Positions 42,080 to 51,138 of a stretch of 64,000 nt of DNA are shown piece by piece; position 1 is the stretch's first letter, and each line of letters starts with the position of its first letter. Source of the stretch: Paractinoplanes atraurantiacus (lineage in GTDB: Bacteria; Actinomycetota; Actinomycetes; Mycobacteriales; Micromonosporaceae); assembly GCF_900215205.1 (NCBI RefSeq), contig NZ_OBDY01000007.1, positions 248,001 through 312,000 of the forward strand, given 5' to 3'. A model generated the notes under the pieces. It saw nothing but the letters and a program-made list of their open reading frames with translations. It had not been told where the DNA came from and did not search any database. A program made the translations under genes and the position numbers.

Positions 42080-43182
42080 CGGGCCTCCTCGTAGGCGGCG
42101 AACTGGTCGAGCAGGCTCTGCGGAGCGTTGTCGTCGAAGCAGAGCACCAGATTGCGGGCGGCCTCGGCGGCGGCTTCGGCGCTGCGGGGAAAGAGCTCAG
42201 CCTCGTACAGGGAAAGCGCCTTCTCGACGTCGCCGGGGTGAGCGGCGAGCGCTTCACCGAGGCGGGCACCGTCGAGCATGGCGAGGTTGGCGCCCTCCCC
42301 AGCGAAAGGCGACATCAGGTGAGCGGCGTCGCCGAGCAGAGTCACCCCCGCAACACGGTTCCATCGGTGCTCGACCGGCAGGGCGTTGATGGCGCGGGGC
42401 ACGAGCGGCCCGTCCGCCTCGGTGATCAGGGCTTGCAGCGAGGGCGCCCAGTCCCGGAACTCGGCGACGAGCAGCTCCTTGGTCATCGGGACCGAGGTGA
42501 CCCAGCCGGCCGGCTTGCGCAGCGCGACGTAGACGTGCAGGCTCCCGTCGGTCTCCCGGTGGGCGAGGAAGCCCCGGCCGGGCCCGAGCGCGAACAACAT
42601 GCCCTGCCCCACCGTCGCCGCCGGACCCGGGTGCCGCACGTCCGCCTCGAAAAGGTCAACTTCGACGAACGACATTCCCGTGTACGCCGGCGCAGCCTCC
42701 GAAACCAGGGACCGAACCCGAGACCACGCGCCGTCGGCCCCGACCAGCAGGTCAGCGGTGACGGTGGTGCCGTCGGCGAACTCGAGCGTGCGCCCCTGCA
42801 CCCCGGTCACTTTGCTGCCCCACCGGATGGCCCCCGCAGGCAGCGAGTCCAGCAGCATCTGCCGAAGCTGCCCGCGGTCCACTTCGGGCCGCCCGCCGTC
42901 CCCTTCGTCCGTCTCGTCGGCGCGCACGACGCCGTGCCGGTCGAGGATCCGCATGGCTTCGCCCCCGGGGTGGATGATCCCCTGGAACTGCTCGAACAGC
43001 CCGGCGGCCTTGATCGCGACCTGCCCGTTGTAGTCGTGGATGTCGAGCATGCCGCCCTGGGTCCGGGCACTGGGCGAAGCGTCCAGCTCATAGATCGTCG
43101 ACGGAATCCCGTGGACATGCAGCACACGAGCAAGCGTGAGCCCGCCGAGCCCGGCCCCGACGATGGCGATAGTGGGATTCAT
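42076..43182 (-). CDS. FAD-dependent monooxygenase, TetX-like
   Basis: 368 aa from ATG 43182. The dinucleotide fold (TIAIVGAGLGGLTLARVLHVHGI), LLVGADGAWSRVRSLV (DG motif) and VTLLGDAAHLMSPFAGEGANLAMLDGARL (GD motif) are typical of the PHBH/TetX group. It hydroxylates a polycyclic or aromatic compound with NADPH; a drug substrate is not shown. Upstream lies an array of five palindromic repeats and, beyond, a tetR gene on the same strand. Confidence 0.85.
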   Translation of the reverse strand: MNPTIAIVGAGLGGLTLARVLHVHGIPSTIYELDASPSARTQGGMLDIHDYNGQVAIKAAGLFEQFQGIIHPGGEAMRILDRHGVVRADETDEGDGGRPEVDRGQLRQMLLDSLPAGAIRWGSKVTGVQGRTLEFADGTTVTADLLVGADGAWSRVRSLVSEAAPAYTGMSFVEVDLFEADVRHPGPAATVGQGMLFALGPGRGFLAHRETDGSLHVYVALRKPAGWVTSVPMTKELLVAEFRDWAPSLQALITEADGPLVPRAINALPVEHRWNRVAGVTLLGDAAHLMSPFAGEGANLAMLDGARLGEALAAHPGDVEKALSLYEAELFPRSAEAAAEAARNLVLCFDDNAPQSLLDQFAAYEEAR

Positions 43183-43277
43183 AGCGCTTCTCCTTCGTGA
43201 AGGGTTTCCAACTGACATTCCTCGTCGATCGCGATCGCTCGGAGCACAGTGCCGCGACCGGCCTGCAGCTCGGCGCC

Positions 43278-43487
43278 GAACGCGTTCGTGACGAACATGT
43301 TCGGGAGCGAAGCGAATCGCTGAGGAACGTGTTCGTGACGAACATGTTCACGTGTGGCGCGGTCGCTGACGAACGTGTTCGTGACGAACATGTTCACGTG
43401 TGGCGCGGAGTTTAGGAACGTGTTCGTGACGAGCGTGTTCGGTGTGGCGCGGAACGCTTGACGAACATGTTCGTCACGAACGCGTTC
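43278..43487. repeat. Array of five 25-bp double palindromes
   Basis: The 424-bp region 43183-43606 holds no convincing gene. Five copies of a 25-bp unit, two GAACRYGTTC palindromes joined by GTGAC, start at 43278, 43325, 43371, 43416 and 43463. Spacing is 45-47 bp and the 20-22 bp between copies are also similar (GTGTGGCGCGG occurs three times). The fifth copy has GTCAC as joint, so it is inverted. It lies 96-305 bp upstream of the FAD monooxygenase start. Confidence 0.9.
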
Positions 43488-43606
43488 AGCATGGGCGTGA
43501 AGGGGTTCATGGGGGTGGGATGACGGTGGCCAGCCCAGCACTGCTCGCCGGACTGCGTGAGGGAGTTGCGGGTCGGGAGGTTGCTGGGGTCGCGAGGTAG
43601 CTGGGA

Positions 43607-44488
43607 TCAGGTGGGTGTGGGGACGGTGGCTATGCCGGTGATCAGGGCCTCGAAGGACCACCACATGCGTTCCGGCCCGGAGCCGGTGAACAGGGAGTCG
43701 CGGGTGCGGCGGATGTCGGGGTAGTTGGGGCCGGCCTCGCGCATGGCCGCGGCGAACTGCTCGTGGTCCTCGCCGGCGCCGGACTGGTCACGAGTGCCGT
43801 GCTCGGCGGCGGTGGCTGTGCCTAGTTGCAGGAGCACGTTCACGCCCCAGGCGGCCTGGCCGGGTGGGACGCCGCCCTCCCGGAGCAGACTCAGCATGGT
43901 GTCGATCAGGCGGAGGTAGTGCGGGCCGGACGGGCGCAGGGTGAGCACCGAGCGGGCCAGGCTCGGATGATCCAGCAGCAGGCCGGTGTAGGCCATCAGC
44001 AGGGCGACCAGATCCTCACGCCACCGCTCCCCGACGTGCCCTCCGGAGCGCCGCTGCTGTCCCGCGGCCTCCCCGTCACGCCGCCCCCCGTCAGACCACT
44101 GGCCGTCAGACCACTGGCCGTCAGACCACTGGCCGTCAGACCAGTGGCCGTCAAGCCGCTGGCCGCCGGCCGCGGGTGGGGCGGCGGCCGCAGGCGAGGC
44201 AGCGGCCGCGGGTGGGGCGGCGGCCGCGGGTGGGGCGGCGGCCAGCAAGGGGTGCGGGACGGGCATCTCCAGCTCGCCCAGCAGCTCGTCGAGGATGGCG
44301 GCGTGCAGCTCGGCCACGTTCTTGACGTACACGTAGATCGAGGCGGGGCCTGTGTCGAGCTCGGCGGCCAACCGGCGCACCGTCACCCGCTCCAAGCCTT
44401 CGTCGCGCATGAGCTGCAGCGCGACCGCCACGGCGTTCTCGCGGCTGAGCGGGGGTTTGGCCGGCCGCTCTCGGCGGCTCACCGGCAC
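43607..44488 (-). CDS. TetR-family regulator with low-complexity insertion
   Basis: 293 aa if started at GTG 44488; an ATG at 44524 adds 12 residues but lies inside a palindromic repeat, so I prefer the shorter form. The HTH reads SRENAVAVALQLMRDEGLERVTVRRLAAELDTGPASIYVYVKNVAELHAAIL, and a TetR_C-type ligand domain follows (LLMAYTGLLLDHPSLARSVLTLRPSGPHYLRLIDTMLSLL). Between them about 75 residues consist of PAAA and DGQWS repeats. Likely regulates the FAD monooxygenase/hydrolase operon downstream. Confidence 0.8.
   Translation of the reverse strand: MPVSRRERPAKPPLSRENAVAVALQLMRDEGLERVTVRRLAAELDTGPASIYVYVKNVAELHAAILDELLGELEMPVPHPLLAAAPPAAAAPPAAAASPAAAAPPAAGGQRLDGHWSDGQWSDGQWSDGQWSDGGRRDGEAAGQQRRSGGHVGERWREDLVALLMAYTGLLLDHPSLARSVLTLRPSGPHYLRLIDTMLSLLREGGVPPGQAAWGVNVLLQLGTATAAEHGTRDQSGAGEDHEQFAAAMREAGPNYPDIRRTRDSLFTGSGPERMWWSFEALITGIATVPTPT
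44086..44240 (-). repeat. In-frame repeats in the tetR gene
   Basis: A 15-bp unit (TGGCCGTCAGACCAC, plus strand) occurs about four times in a row and encodes WSDGQ. A GGGTGGGGCGGCGGCCGC-type series at about 44170-44240 encodes the PAAAAPPAAA stretch. Both keep the frame. Confidence 0.75.
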
Positions 44489-44503
44489 TCGACGAGTACT
44501 CAC

Positions 44504-44528
44504 GAACACGATCGTAACGAACATGTTC
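44504..44528. promoter_or_regulatory. Single copy of the 25-bp double palindrome at the tetR 5' end
   Basis: The sequence GAACACGATC-GTAAC-GAACATGTTC matches the array consensus with about three differences. It lies 16-40 bp upstream of the preferred tetR start. Autoregulation by the TetR protein through the same site as the array is a reasonable inference. Confidence 0.6.
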
Positions 44529-44619
44529 GTCAGCGGCTACGGCAAGGGCCGGTGGCGAACACCACCGGCCCTTGCCGACCGAAAACCTCAGCCGGCCCGA
44601 AGGCCGGCGGTGCGCAGGG

Positions 44620-47022
44620 TCAGGAGGTGGTGGCCCAGTCGCCGAGGGTCCAGTCCCGGACCTCGGGCATGTCCTCCAAGTGCTCGACCACGTAAGCCTC
44701 GTGGCGGGCCAGCTGGGACTCGCACCACTTCTTCAGGTCCTCGGCGCCCCGCGGGAGGCGCTTGGCGTTGTTGATGGCGTCCATCACCAAGTGGTAGCGC
44801 GACGCCTTGTTGCGGACCGTCATGTCGAACGGCGTTGTCGTGGTGCCCTGCTCGATGAAGCCCCGCACCCGGAAACGGTCGGCGTCGGGGCGGCCGTGCA
44901 CCAGCTGGTGGATGGCTCCGGGGTAGCCGTGGAAGGCGAACACCACGTCGACCGTGTCGGTGAACAGCTCGGTGAACAGGGTCTCGCTCATGCCGTGCGG
45001 GTGGTCCTTCGGGCGGGGCAGCGTCATCAGGTCGACCACGTTCACCACCCGCACGCGCAGGCCGGGCAGCTTGTCGCGCAGGATCTGGGCCGCCGCCACC
45101 GTCTCCATCGTCACCACGTCGCCGGCGCAGGCCAGCACGATGTCGGGGTCGCTGTTGCCGTCGTCCGTGCCCGCCCAGTCCCACACGCCGGCGCCGCGGG
45201 CGCAGTGCTCGATCGCCTCGTCCATCGTCAGCCACTGCAGCTGGGGCTGCTTGTCGATGACGATCAGGTTGACGTAGTTGCGGCTGCGGAAGCAGTGGTC
45301 GGCCACCGACAGCAGGCAGTTCGCGTCCGGCGGCAGGTAGATGCGGCTCACGTCGCCGCGGGCCGTCAGCACCACCTGGATCAGGCCGGGGCCCTGGTGG
45401 CTGAAGCCGTTGTGGTCGTTGCGCCACGCCGTCGAGGTCAGCAGCACGTTCAGGCTGGGCACCTTCGCCCGCCACGGCAGATGGTTGGCCTCCTCCAGCC
45501 ACTTGCTGTGCTGCACCGTCTGCGAGGCGCTGACCATGGCGAACGCTTCGTACGTGGCGAACATCCCGTGCCGGCCGGTCAGGTTGTAGCCCTCGAGCCA
45601 CCCGTGGCAGTTGTGCTCCGACAGGACCTCCATCACCCGGCCGTCGGGGCCGATGGCCACATCGTCGGGGGTCACGTGCTCCATGAACGCCCGGTCGGAG
45701 ACCTCGAAGACCGCGCCGAGCCGGTTGCTGTTCGTCTCGTCGGGGCTGAACAGCCGGAACCGGTCGGGGTTGCGGCTGTAGATGTCGCGCATCATCTCGC
45801 CGAGCCGCCGGGTCGACTCGACCCGTTCGGTGGCCGGCTGGTCGACCTTCACCGCGTAGTCGCGGAAGTCGGGCAGGTCGAGGTCGCGGGTGATCAGGCC
45901 GCCGTTGGCGTGCGGTGTCGCACTCATCCGCTTGTCGCCCGACGGTGCCGCGTCGCGCACCACTGGCACAGGTGTGCCGGCCGCATCGAAAAGCTCGGAC
46001 GGCCGGTACGACTCGAGCCACTGCTGCAGGAGCGCCAGGTGCTCAGGGTTCTCCCGAACGCCGGCCAGCGGCACCTGGTGGGCGCGGAACGTGCCGGAGA
46101 CCTGCACTCCGTCGACTGACGAAGGGCCCGTCCAGCCCTTGGGCGTACGCAGGACGATCAGCGGCCACCTGGGCCGGGTGCCGTCGCCCCCACTGGACCG
46201 GGCGGCCTGCTGGATCTCGCCGATACGCGAATACGCCGAAGCGAGCGCCGAAGCGAACCGGGTGTGCATACCCGGCAGGTCCGAGCCCTCGACCTCGATG
46301 ACGTCGTAGCCATGGCCGCTGAGCAGCTCACGCACCTCGGCCGGGTCCTTGCGGGCCAGCACCGTCGGCCCGGAGATCTTCGCCCCGTTCAGGTGCAGAA
46401 TCGGCAGCACCGCCCCGTCGTGCTTGGGGTTGAGGAACGAGATGCCCTTCCACGACCCCTCGAGCGGCCCCGTCTCGGCCTCACCGTCACCGACCACGGC
46501 GATCGCCAGCAGGTCGGGGTTGTCCATCACCGCGCCGAACGCGTGAACCAGCACATAACCGAGCTCGCCGCCCTCGTGGATCGAGCCGGGCGTGGTCACC
46601 GACACGTGGCTGGGGATGCCGCCGGGGCTGGAGAACTGGCGGAACAGCCGCAGCATGCCCGCCTCGTCCTGGGTCACCTCCGGATAGATCTCGCTGTACG
46701 TCCCCTCGAGATACCCGGCCGCGACCAGCGCCGGCCCGCCGTGGCCGGGGCCGGTCAGGTACAGCGTCTCCTGCCCGGTGTGCCGGATCAGCCGGGACAC
46801 GTGGGCGTAGACGAACGACAGGCCGGGACTGGTGCCCCAGTGCCCCAGCAGCCGGGGTTTGATGTGCTCGGGCTTGAGCGGTTCCCGCAGCAGGGGGTTG
46901 GCCCGCAGGTAGATCTGGCCGATGGTCAGGTAGTTGGCGGCACGCCACCAGGCGTCCATCTGGGCGATTTCCGCCTCGCTGGGCGCGGCTAGCAGGTCCG
47001 AGGTCGCCGTCGGCACGGGCAT
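44620..47022 (-). CDS. xfp: Xylulose-5-phosphate/fructose-6-phosphate phosphoketolase
   Basis: 800 aa, full length. The family start is clear (MDAWWRAANYLTIGQIYLRANPLL), then LTGPGHGGPALVAAGYLEGTY, SVTTPGSIHEGGELGYVLVHAFGAVMDNPDL, the thiamine diphosphate motif VVGDGEAETGPLEGSWKG and, near the end, EQGTTTTPFDMTVRNKASRYHLVMDAI. It cleaves xylulose 5-phosphate or fructose 6-phosphate with phosphate to acetyl phosphate. Monocistronic here; no adjacent acetate kinase. Confidence 0.95.
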   Translation of the reverse strand: MPVPTATSDLLAAPSEAEIAQMDAWWRAANYLTIGQIYLRANPLLREPLKPEHIKPRLLGHWGTSPGLSFVYAHVSRLIRHTGQETLYLTGPGHGGPALVAAGYLEGTYSEIYPEVTQDEAGMLRLFRQFSSPGGIPSHVSVTTPGSIHEGGELGYVLVHAFGAVMDNPDLLAIAVVGDGEAETGPLEGSWKGISFLNPKHDGAVLPILHLNGAKISGPTVLARKDPAEVRELLSGHGYDVIEVEGSDLPGMHTRFASALASAYSRIGEIQQAARSSGGDGTRPRWPLIVLRTPKGWTGPSSVDGVQVSGTFRAHQVPLAGVRENPEHLALLQQWLESYRPSELFDAAGTPVPVVRDAAPSGDKRMSATPHANGGLITRDLDLPDFRDYAVKVDQPATERVESTRRLGEMMRDIYSRNPDRFRLFSPDETNSNRLGAVFEVSDRAFMEHVTPDDVAIGPDGRVMEVLSEHNCHGWLEGYNLTGRHGMFATYEAFAMVSASQTVQHSKWLEEANHLPWRAKVPSLNVLLTSTAWRNDHNGFSHQGPGLIQVVLTARGDVSRIYLPPDANCLLSVADHCFRSRNYVNLIVIDKQPQLQWLTMDEAIEHCARGAGVWDWAGTDDGNSDPDIVLACAGDVVTMETVAAAQILRDKLPGLRVRVVNVVDLMTLPRPKDHPHGMSETLFTELFTDTVDVVFAFHGYPGAIHQLVHGRPDADRFRVRGFIEQGTTTTPFDMTVRNKASRYHLVMDAINNAKRLPRGAEDLKKWCESQLARHEAYVVEHLEDMPEVRDWTLGDWATTS

Positions 47023-47155
47023 GTCCTCTCACTTCGCGGTCGTTGGGTTGAACCTAGGCCTACCCACTGGGCGGCCATAGAGTCTTTGGTACTGGTTGGA
47101 AGTGACTTTGGAATGTCGGTGAACCGTCCGGCACTGTGAATCCGTTCCCCCTGGC

Positions 47156-48808
47156 GTGCCGCAACGCGTTCGTGCCTTCCTCCGCCGCCCCAGGGTCCAG
47201 CTGTCGCTCACGATCCTGGCCGGAGTCGTCCTTTTCGCCTTTCTGATCTTCCCGAATGTCCTGTCCCGACTGACCCCCGGGGGTTTTGTCCGAATACCGA
47301 TCGAAGCGGCTTTCGTCATAGCGATCCTGATGGCCCTGCCCACGAGAGCGCGGCGAATTGCCGGAATCATCATCGGCGTACTCCTAGGCTGGCTCGTCAT
47401 CGAGAAATGCCTGGACATGGGCTTCTTCGAGGAGCTCAACCGCCCCTTCGACCCGGTGCTCGACTGGGTCCTGTTCGACGACGCGTTCAGCTTCGTCGTC
47501 GACTCCTACGGCCGGGCCGCCGCCATCGGCGCCGTCGCCGCCATCCTGCTGCTGGTCGCCGCGGTCCTCGCCCTCACCTGCTGGTCGGTGCTGCGGATCG
47601 GCGCGCTCGCCGCCCGCCACCGCCGCCGCTCGGCGATCACCGCCGGCGGCGTCGCGGTGGCCTGGGCTCTGACTTTCTCTCTCGGCGTTTCGGTGTACGG
47701 GGCGGTCCCCGTGGCCGCGCGCAGCAGCGCCACGTACGCGTGGGATCGCGCCCACCAGGCCCGCGCCGGCCTGCGCGACGAGGCGAACTTCGCCAAGGAG
47801 GTCGCCGACGACCCGTACCGGAACGTGGCCGCCGACCAGATGCTCTCCGCCCTCAAGGGCAAGGACGTCATCTTCACCTTCATCGAGAGCTACGGCCGCA
47901 GCGCCGTCGAGACCCCCGCCCTGGCCGAGCTGGTCGACCCGGTCCTCGACAGCGGCACCGCCCAGCTGACGAAGGCCGGCTACGCCGCGCGCAGCGGCTG
48001 GCTCACCTCGCCCACCTTCGGCGGTGGCAGCTGGCTGGCCCACTCCACCTTCGAGTCCGGGCTGTGGATCAACAACGAGCAGCGGTACCGCAACCTGGTC
48101 TCGACCGACCGGCTCACCCTGACCCGAGCCTTCAAGAACGCCGGCTCGCGCACGGTCAGCGTCATGCCGGGCGCCACCCGGGCCTGGCCCGAGGGCAACT
48201 TCTACGGCTACGACCAGGTGTGGGACTCGCGCAACCTCGGCTACAACGGGCCGAAGTTCAGCTGGGCCCCGATGCCCGACCAGTACACGCTCAAGCAGCT
48301 CAACACCATCGAATACAAGAAGCCGGGCCGCGGCCCGCTGATGGTGGAGCTGCCGCTGGTCTCCAGCCACACGCCGTGGGCGCCGATCCCCGACTATCTG
48401 CCCGACTGGAACCAGGTCGGCGACGGCTCGGTCTACGCCAAGATGGTCGAGGACGGCACCAAGCCGAAGGCCCTGTGGGCCGAGCCGAAGAAGGTCCGGG
48501 CCGAGTACGGCAAGTCCATCCAGTACTCGCTGACCACGCTGATCAACTGGATCACCCTGTACGGCGACGACAACCTCGTGATGGTCTTCCTCGGCGACCA
48601 CCAGCCCTCGCCGATCGCGGCCGGCGCCAACGCCAGCCACGACGTGCCGATCACCATCGTGGCCAAGGATCCGAAGGTGCTCGACCGGGTCGCCGGCTGG
48701 AACTGGGCCGACGGGCTGCGGCCACTGCCGGCCACGCCGGTGTGGCCGATGAACGCGTTCCGGGACCGTTTCTTCGCCGCGTTCGGGACGCAGGCTGCCG
48801 CATCATGA
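47156..48808 (+). CDS. Membrane sulfatase/LTA-synthase-fold protein
   Basis: 550 aa, GTG start. Four to five hydrophobic helices at about 15-160 precede an alkaline-phosphatase-superfamily domain: VIFTFIESYGRSAVETPAL (first metal-binding Glu), SPTFGGGSWLAHSTFESGLW (nucleophile region), VMPGATRAWPEGNFYGYDQVWDSR and VFLGDHQPSP (metal-binding Asp-His). The layout matches lipoteichoic acid synthase or phosphoethanolamine transferase relatives acting on the outer membrane face. Substrate unknown. Confidence 0.8.
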   Translation: MPQRVRAFLRRPRVQLSLTILAGVVLFAFLIFPNVLSRLTPGGFVRIPIEAAFVIAILMALPTRARRIAGIIIGVLLGWLVIEKCLDMGFFEELNRPFDPVLDWVLFDDAFSFVVDSYGRAAAIGAVAAILLLVAAVLALTCWSVLRIGALAARHRRRSAITAGGVAVAWALTFSLGVSVYGAVPVAARSSATYAWDRAHQARAGLRDEANFAKEVADDPYRNVAADQMLSALKGKDVIFTFIESYGRSAVETPALAELVDPVLDSGTAQLTKAGYAARSGWLTSPTFGGGSWLAHSTFESGLWINNEQRYRNLVSTDRLTLTRAFKNAGSRTVSVMPGATRAWPEGNFYGYDQVWDSRNLGYNGPKFSWAPMPDQYTLKQLNTIEYKKPGRGPLMVELPLVSSHTPWAPIPDYLPDWNQVGDGSVYAKMVEDGTKPKALWAEPKKVRAEYGKSIQYSLTTLINWITLYGDDNLVMVFLGDHQPSPIAAGANASHDVPITIVAKDPKVLDRVAGWNWADGLRPLPATPVWPMNAFRDRFFAAFGTQAAAS

Positions 48809-48812
48809 ACAA

Positions 48813-49703
48813 GTGATCTTCTATCTCGACTGTGACACCGGCATCGACGACGCCATCGCGATCGCCTACCTGCTGGCCCATCCCGCGGTCCGGCTGGCCG
48901 GCATCGGCACGGTGAACGGCAACACCGCGGCCGGTCAGGCCGCACGCAACACCCTGGGGCTGCTCGCTCTGGCCGGCCGCGACGACATTCCGGTCGCGGT
49001 CGGCGAGGGCGAGATCAAGCGGGGGGCGAAGGCGGTGCACGGCGGCAACGGCGTCGGCGGGGTGGTGTTGCCCGAGGGTGGGCGGCCTGACCCTCGTACG
49101 AGCGTGGAAATGCTTTTAGATCTTTCCCGTGAGTACGCCGGCGAGCTGCACCTTCTCGCGACGGGACCGTGCACGAACCTCGCGCTGGCGCTGCGCGCGG
49201 ATCCCACGCTGCCCGAGCGGATCAAGACCGTCACGATCATGGGCGGCGCCGTGCGGGTGCCGGGCAACGTGACGCCGCGGGCCGAGGCCAACATCGGCGA
49301 CGATCCGGCCTCGGCCGGCGAGTCCCTGCGGGCCGCGTGGCCGGTCACCCTGGTTCCGCTCGACGTGACCTTGCAGCACCGCTGGTCCGAGCAGGACCGG
49401 GCTTCGCTCGGAGCCACCCCGCTGACGGCCGCTCTGGCCGGCATGCTGCCGGCTTACCTCGATTTCTACGAGGACCGTACGGGGTCACGGGCCGTCCCGC
49501 TGCACGATCCGCTCGCCGCCGCGATCGCCGTCGGCGAGATCGAGCCCACCTCCTCTCCCGGCCTCGCCCTGCGCGTCGGCGCCGATGGCCATATTTCCGA
49601 GACAGGCGACAAAACGGTCACCGTGGTCTTGGCGGCGCCGGAGGGCTCGGCGGGAGTGCTCCTGCGCCGGATCAACGGAATCAGCGGCTCAGGTATCGCT
49701 TAA
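48813..49703 (+). CDS. Nucleoside hydrolase (IunH/RihA family)
   Basis: 296 aa, GTG start 4 bp after the preceding stop. The calcium-binding N-terminus reads YLDCDTGIDDAIAIAYLL, where most members have D-x-D-P-G-x-D-D (Thr replaces Pro). HGGNGVGGVVLP, LHLLATGPCTNLALALR (active-site region) and IMGGAVRVPGNVTPRAEANI follow the family. It hydrolyses the N-glycosidic bond of ribonucleosides for salvage. Confidence 0.9.
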   Translation: MIFYLDCDTGIDDAIAIAYLLAHPAVRLAGIGTVNGNTAAGQAARNTLGLLALAGRDDIPVAVGEGEIKRGAKAVHGGNGVGGVVLPEGGRPDPRTSVEMLLDLSREYAGELHLLATGPCTNLALALRADPTLPERIKTVTIMGGAVRVPGNVTPRAEANIGDDPASAGESLRAAWPVTLVPLDVTLQHRWSEQDRASLGATPLTAALAGMLPAYLDFYEDRTGSRAVPLHDPLAAAIAVGEIEPTSSPGLALRVGADGHISETGDKTVTVVLAAPEGSAGVLLRRINGISGSGIA

Positions 49704-49730
49704 ACAACAGATCATTAGTAGCATCGCGCC

Positions 49731-51098
49731 ATGTCGACGGAATCCGGAGTTGATCGCGGTCGTCTCGCCGAGCTCGCCGCTCGCGAGCGGGCCGCCTTCG
49801 CCGAGCGCAACCCCCGCTCGGCCGCGGCCTACCAGCGGTCCGACCACCTGTTCGGCCGGGTGCCGATGACGTGGATGAACAAGACCGCCGCGGGCTTCCC
49901 GCTCTATGTCGCGACGGCCCGCGGCAACCGGATCACCGACGTCGACGGCCACGACTACCTCGACTTCGCCCTTGGCGACACCGGGGCCATGGCCGGGCAC
50001 TCCCCCGCGCCGGTGGTCGAGGCGGTCACCCGCCGCCTCGCCACGCTGGGTGGCGCCACGACGATGATGCCGACCGAGGACGCGGCGATCGTGGCGGCCG
50101 AGCTCGCGCGGCGCTTCACCGTGCCGTACTGGAGCTTCGCCCTGACCGCGACCGACGCGAACCGCTGGGCCATCCGCCTGTTGCGGGCCGTGACCGGCCG
50201 GTCGAAGATCCTGTTCCACAGCTACTGCTACCACGGCTCGGTCGACGAGTCGCTGATCGTCGTCGGCCCGGACGGCAACGGCCGGAGCCGCGAGGGCAAC
50301 GTGGGCGCGCCGACCGACGTGACGAACACCAGCCGGGTCGCCGAGTTCAACGACCTGGCCGGCCTCGAGCGCGAGCTGGCCCACGGCGACGTGGCCGCGG
50401 TGCTGATGGAGCCGGCGCTGACCAACATCGGCATCGTGCTGCCCGAGCCGGGCTACCTGGCCGGGGTCCGCGAGCTGACCCGCAAGTACGGCACCTACCT
50501 GATCAACGACGAGACCCACACGTTCTCGGCCGGGCCGGGCGGGGCCACCGCGTTCTGGGGGCTGGCGCCGGATGTCGTGACCATCGGCAAGGCCATCGGC
50601 GGCGGGATCCCCGTGGGGGCGTACGGCCTGTCCGAAGATCTCGCGGCGGCCTTGACCGGCCGCACGGACCTGGACCTGGTCGACATGGGCGGCGTCGGCG
50701 GCACCCTGGCCGGCAATCCCGTGTCGATGGCCGCGACCCGCGCCTGCCTGCAGGAGGTCCTCACGGACGCCGCCTTCGCCGGCATGATCGGCACCGCGAC
50801 GGCCTTCGCCGCCGGGATTCGCAAGATCATTGAGACGTACGGCCTGCCCTGGTCGGTCAGTCAGCTCGGCGCGCGCGTGGAATACCGTTTCGCCGACCCC
50901 GCCCCGCGCAACGGCACCGAGTCGGCGGCCAAGGCCGACGCCGAGCTGGAAGACTTCCTGCACGTCTACCTGGCCAACCGCGGGGTGCTGCTGACCCCGT
51001 TCCACAACATGGCGCTGATGTCACCGGACACGACGGCCGGGGACGTCGAGCGCCACCACGAGATCTTCAACGAGGCGTTGCACGAACTTACGTCGTAA
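49731..51098 (+). CDS. Class III PLP-dependent aminotransferase
   Basis: 455 aa. It has the GSA-aminomutase/class III pattern: YLDFALGDTGAMAGHSPAPVVEAV, an NDETHTFSAGPGG segment with the pyridine-binding Asp, and VVTIGKAIGGGIPVGAYGLS with the Schiff-base Lys (about residue 287). FHSYCYHGSVDES carries the usual His-Gly. Probably transfers an amino group from an omega- or beta-amino substrate. Partner reaction not shown by neighbours. Confidence 0.85.
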   Translation: MSTESGVDRGRLAELAARERAAFAERNPRSAAAYQRSDHLFGRVPMTWMNKTAAGFPLYVATARGNRITDVDGHDYLDFALGDTGAMAGHSPAPVVEAVTRRLATLGGATTMMPTEDAAIVAAELARRFTVPYWSFALTATDANRWAIRLLRAVTGRSKILFHSYCYHGSVDESLIVVGPDGNGRSREGNVGAPTDVTNTSRVAEFNDLAGLERELAHGDVAAVLMEPALTNIGIVLPEPGYLAGVRELTRKYGTYLINDETHTFSAGPGGATAFWGLAPDVVTIGKAIGGGIPVGAYGLSEDLAAALTGRTDLDLVDMGGVGGTLAGNPVSMAATRACLQEVLTDAAFAGMIGTATAFAAGIRKIIETYGLPWSVSQLGARVEYRFADPAPRNGTESAAKADAELEDFLHVYLANRGVLLTPFHNMALMSPDTTAGDVERHHEIFNEALHELTS

Positions 51099-51138
51099 AC
51101 ACCCGGAAATCCGGCATTTCACTCCGTAGCCTGATCGC

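Noticed and set aside
43278..43487. CRISPR-like appearance of regularly spaced repeats
   Set aside because: The spacers are near-identical to each other, the repeat is a double palindrome, spacing is only 45-47 bp with 20-22-bp spacers, and no cas gene is in the window.
43278..43487. LexA/SOS boxes (GAAC...GTTC)
   Set aside because: The actinobacterial SOS box has GAAC-N4-GTTC; here the two half-sites are separated by two bases, and neighbours are not DNA repair genes.
43179..43664. 161-codon minus-strand open frame across the palindrome array
   Set aside because: It exists only because the repeats lack stops in that frame; the peptide is low complexity and has no ribosome site.
51103..51114. 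CCGGAAATCCGG palindrome before the soluble MCP gene as an operator
   Set aside because: Only 5-bp arms, no nearby regulator and no second copy; too weak to support.
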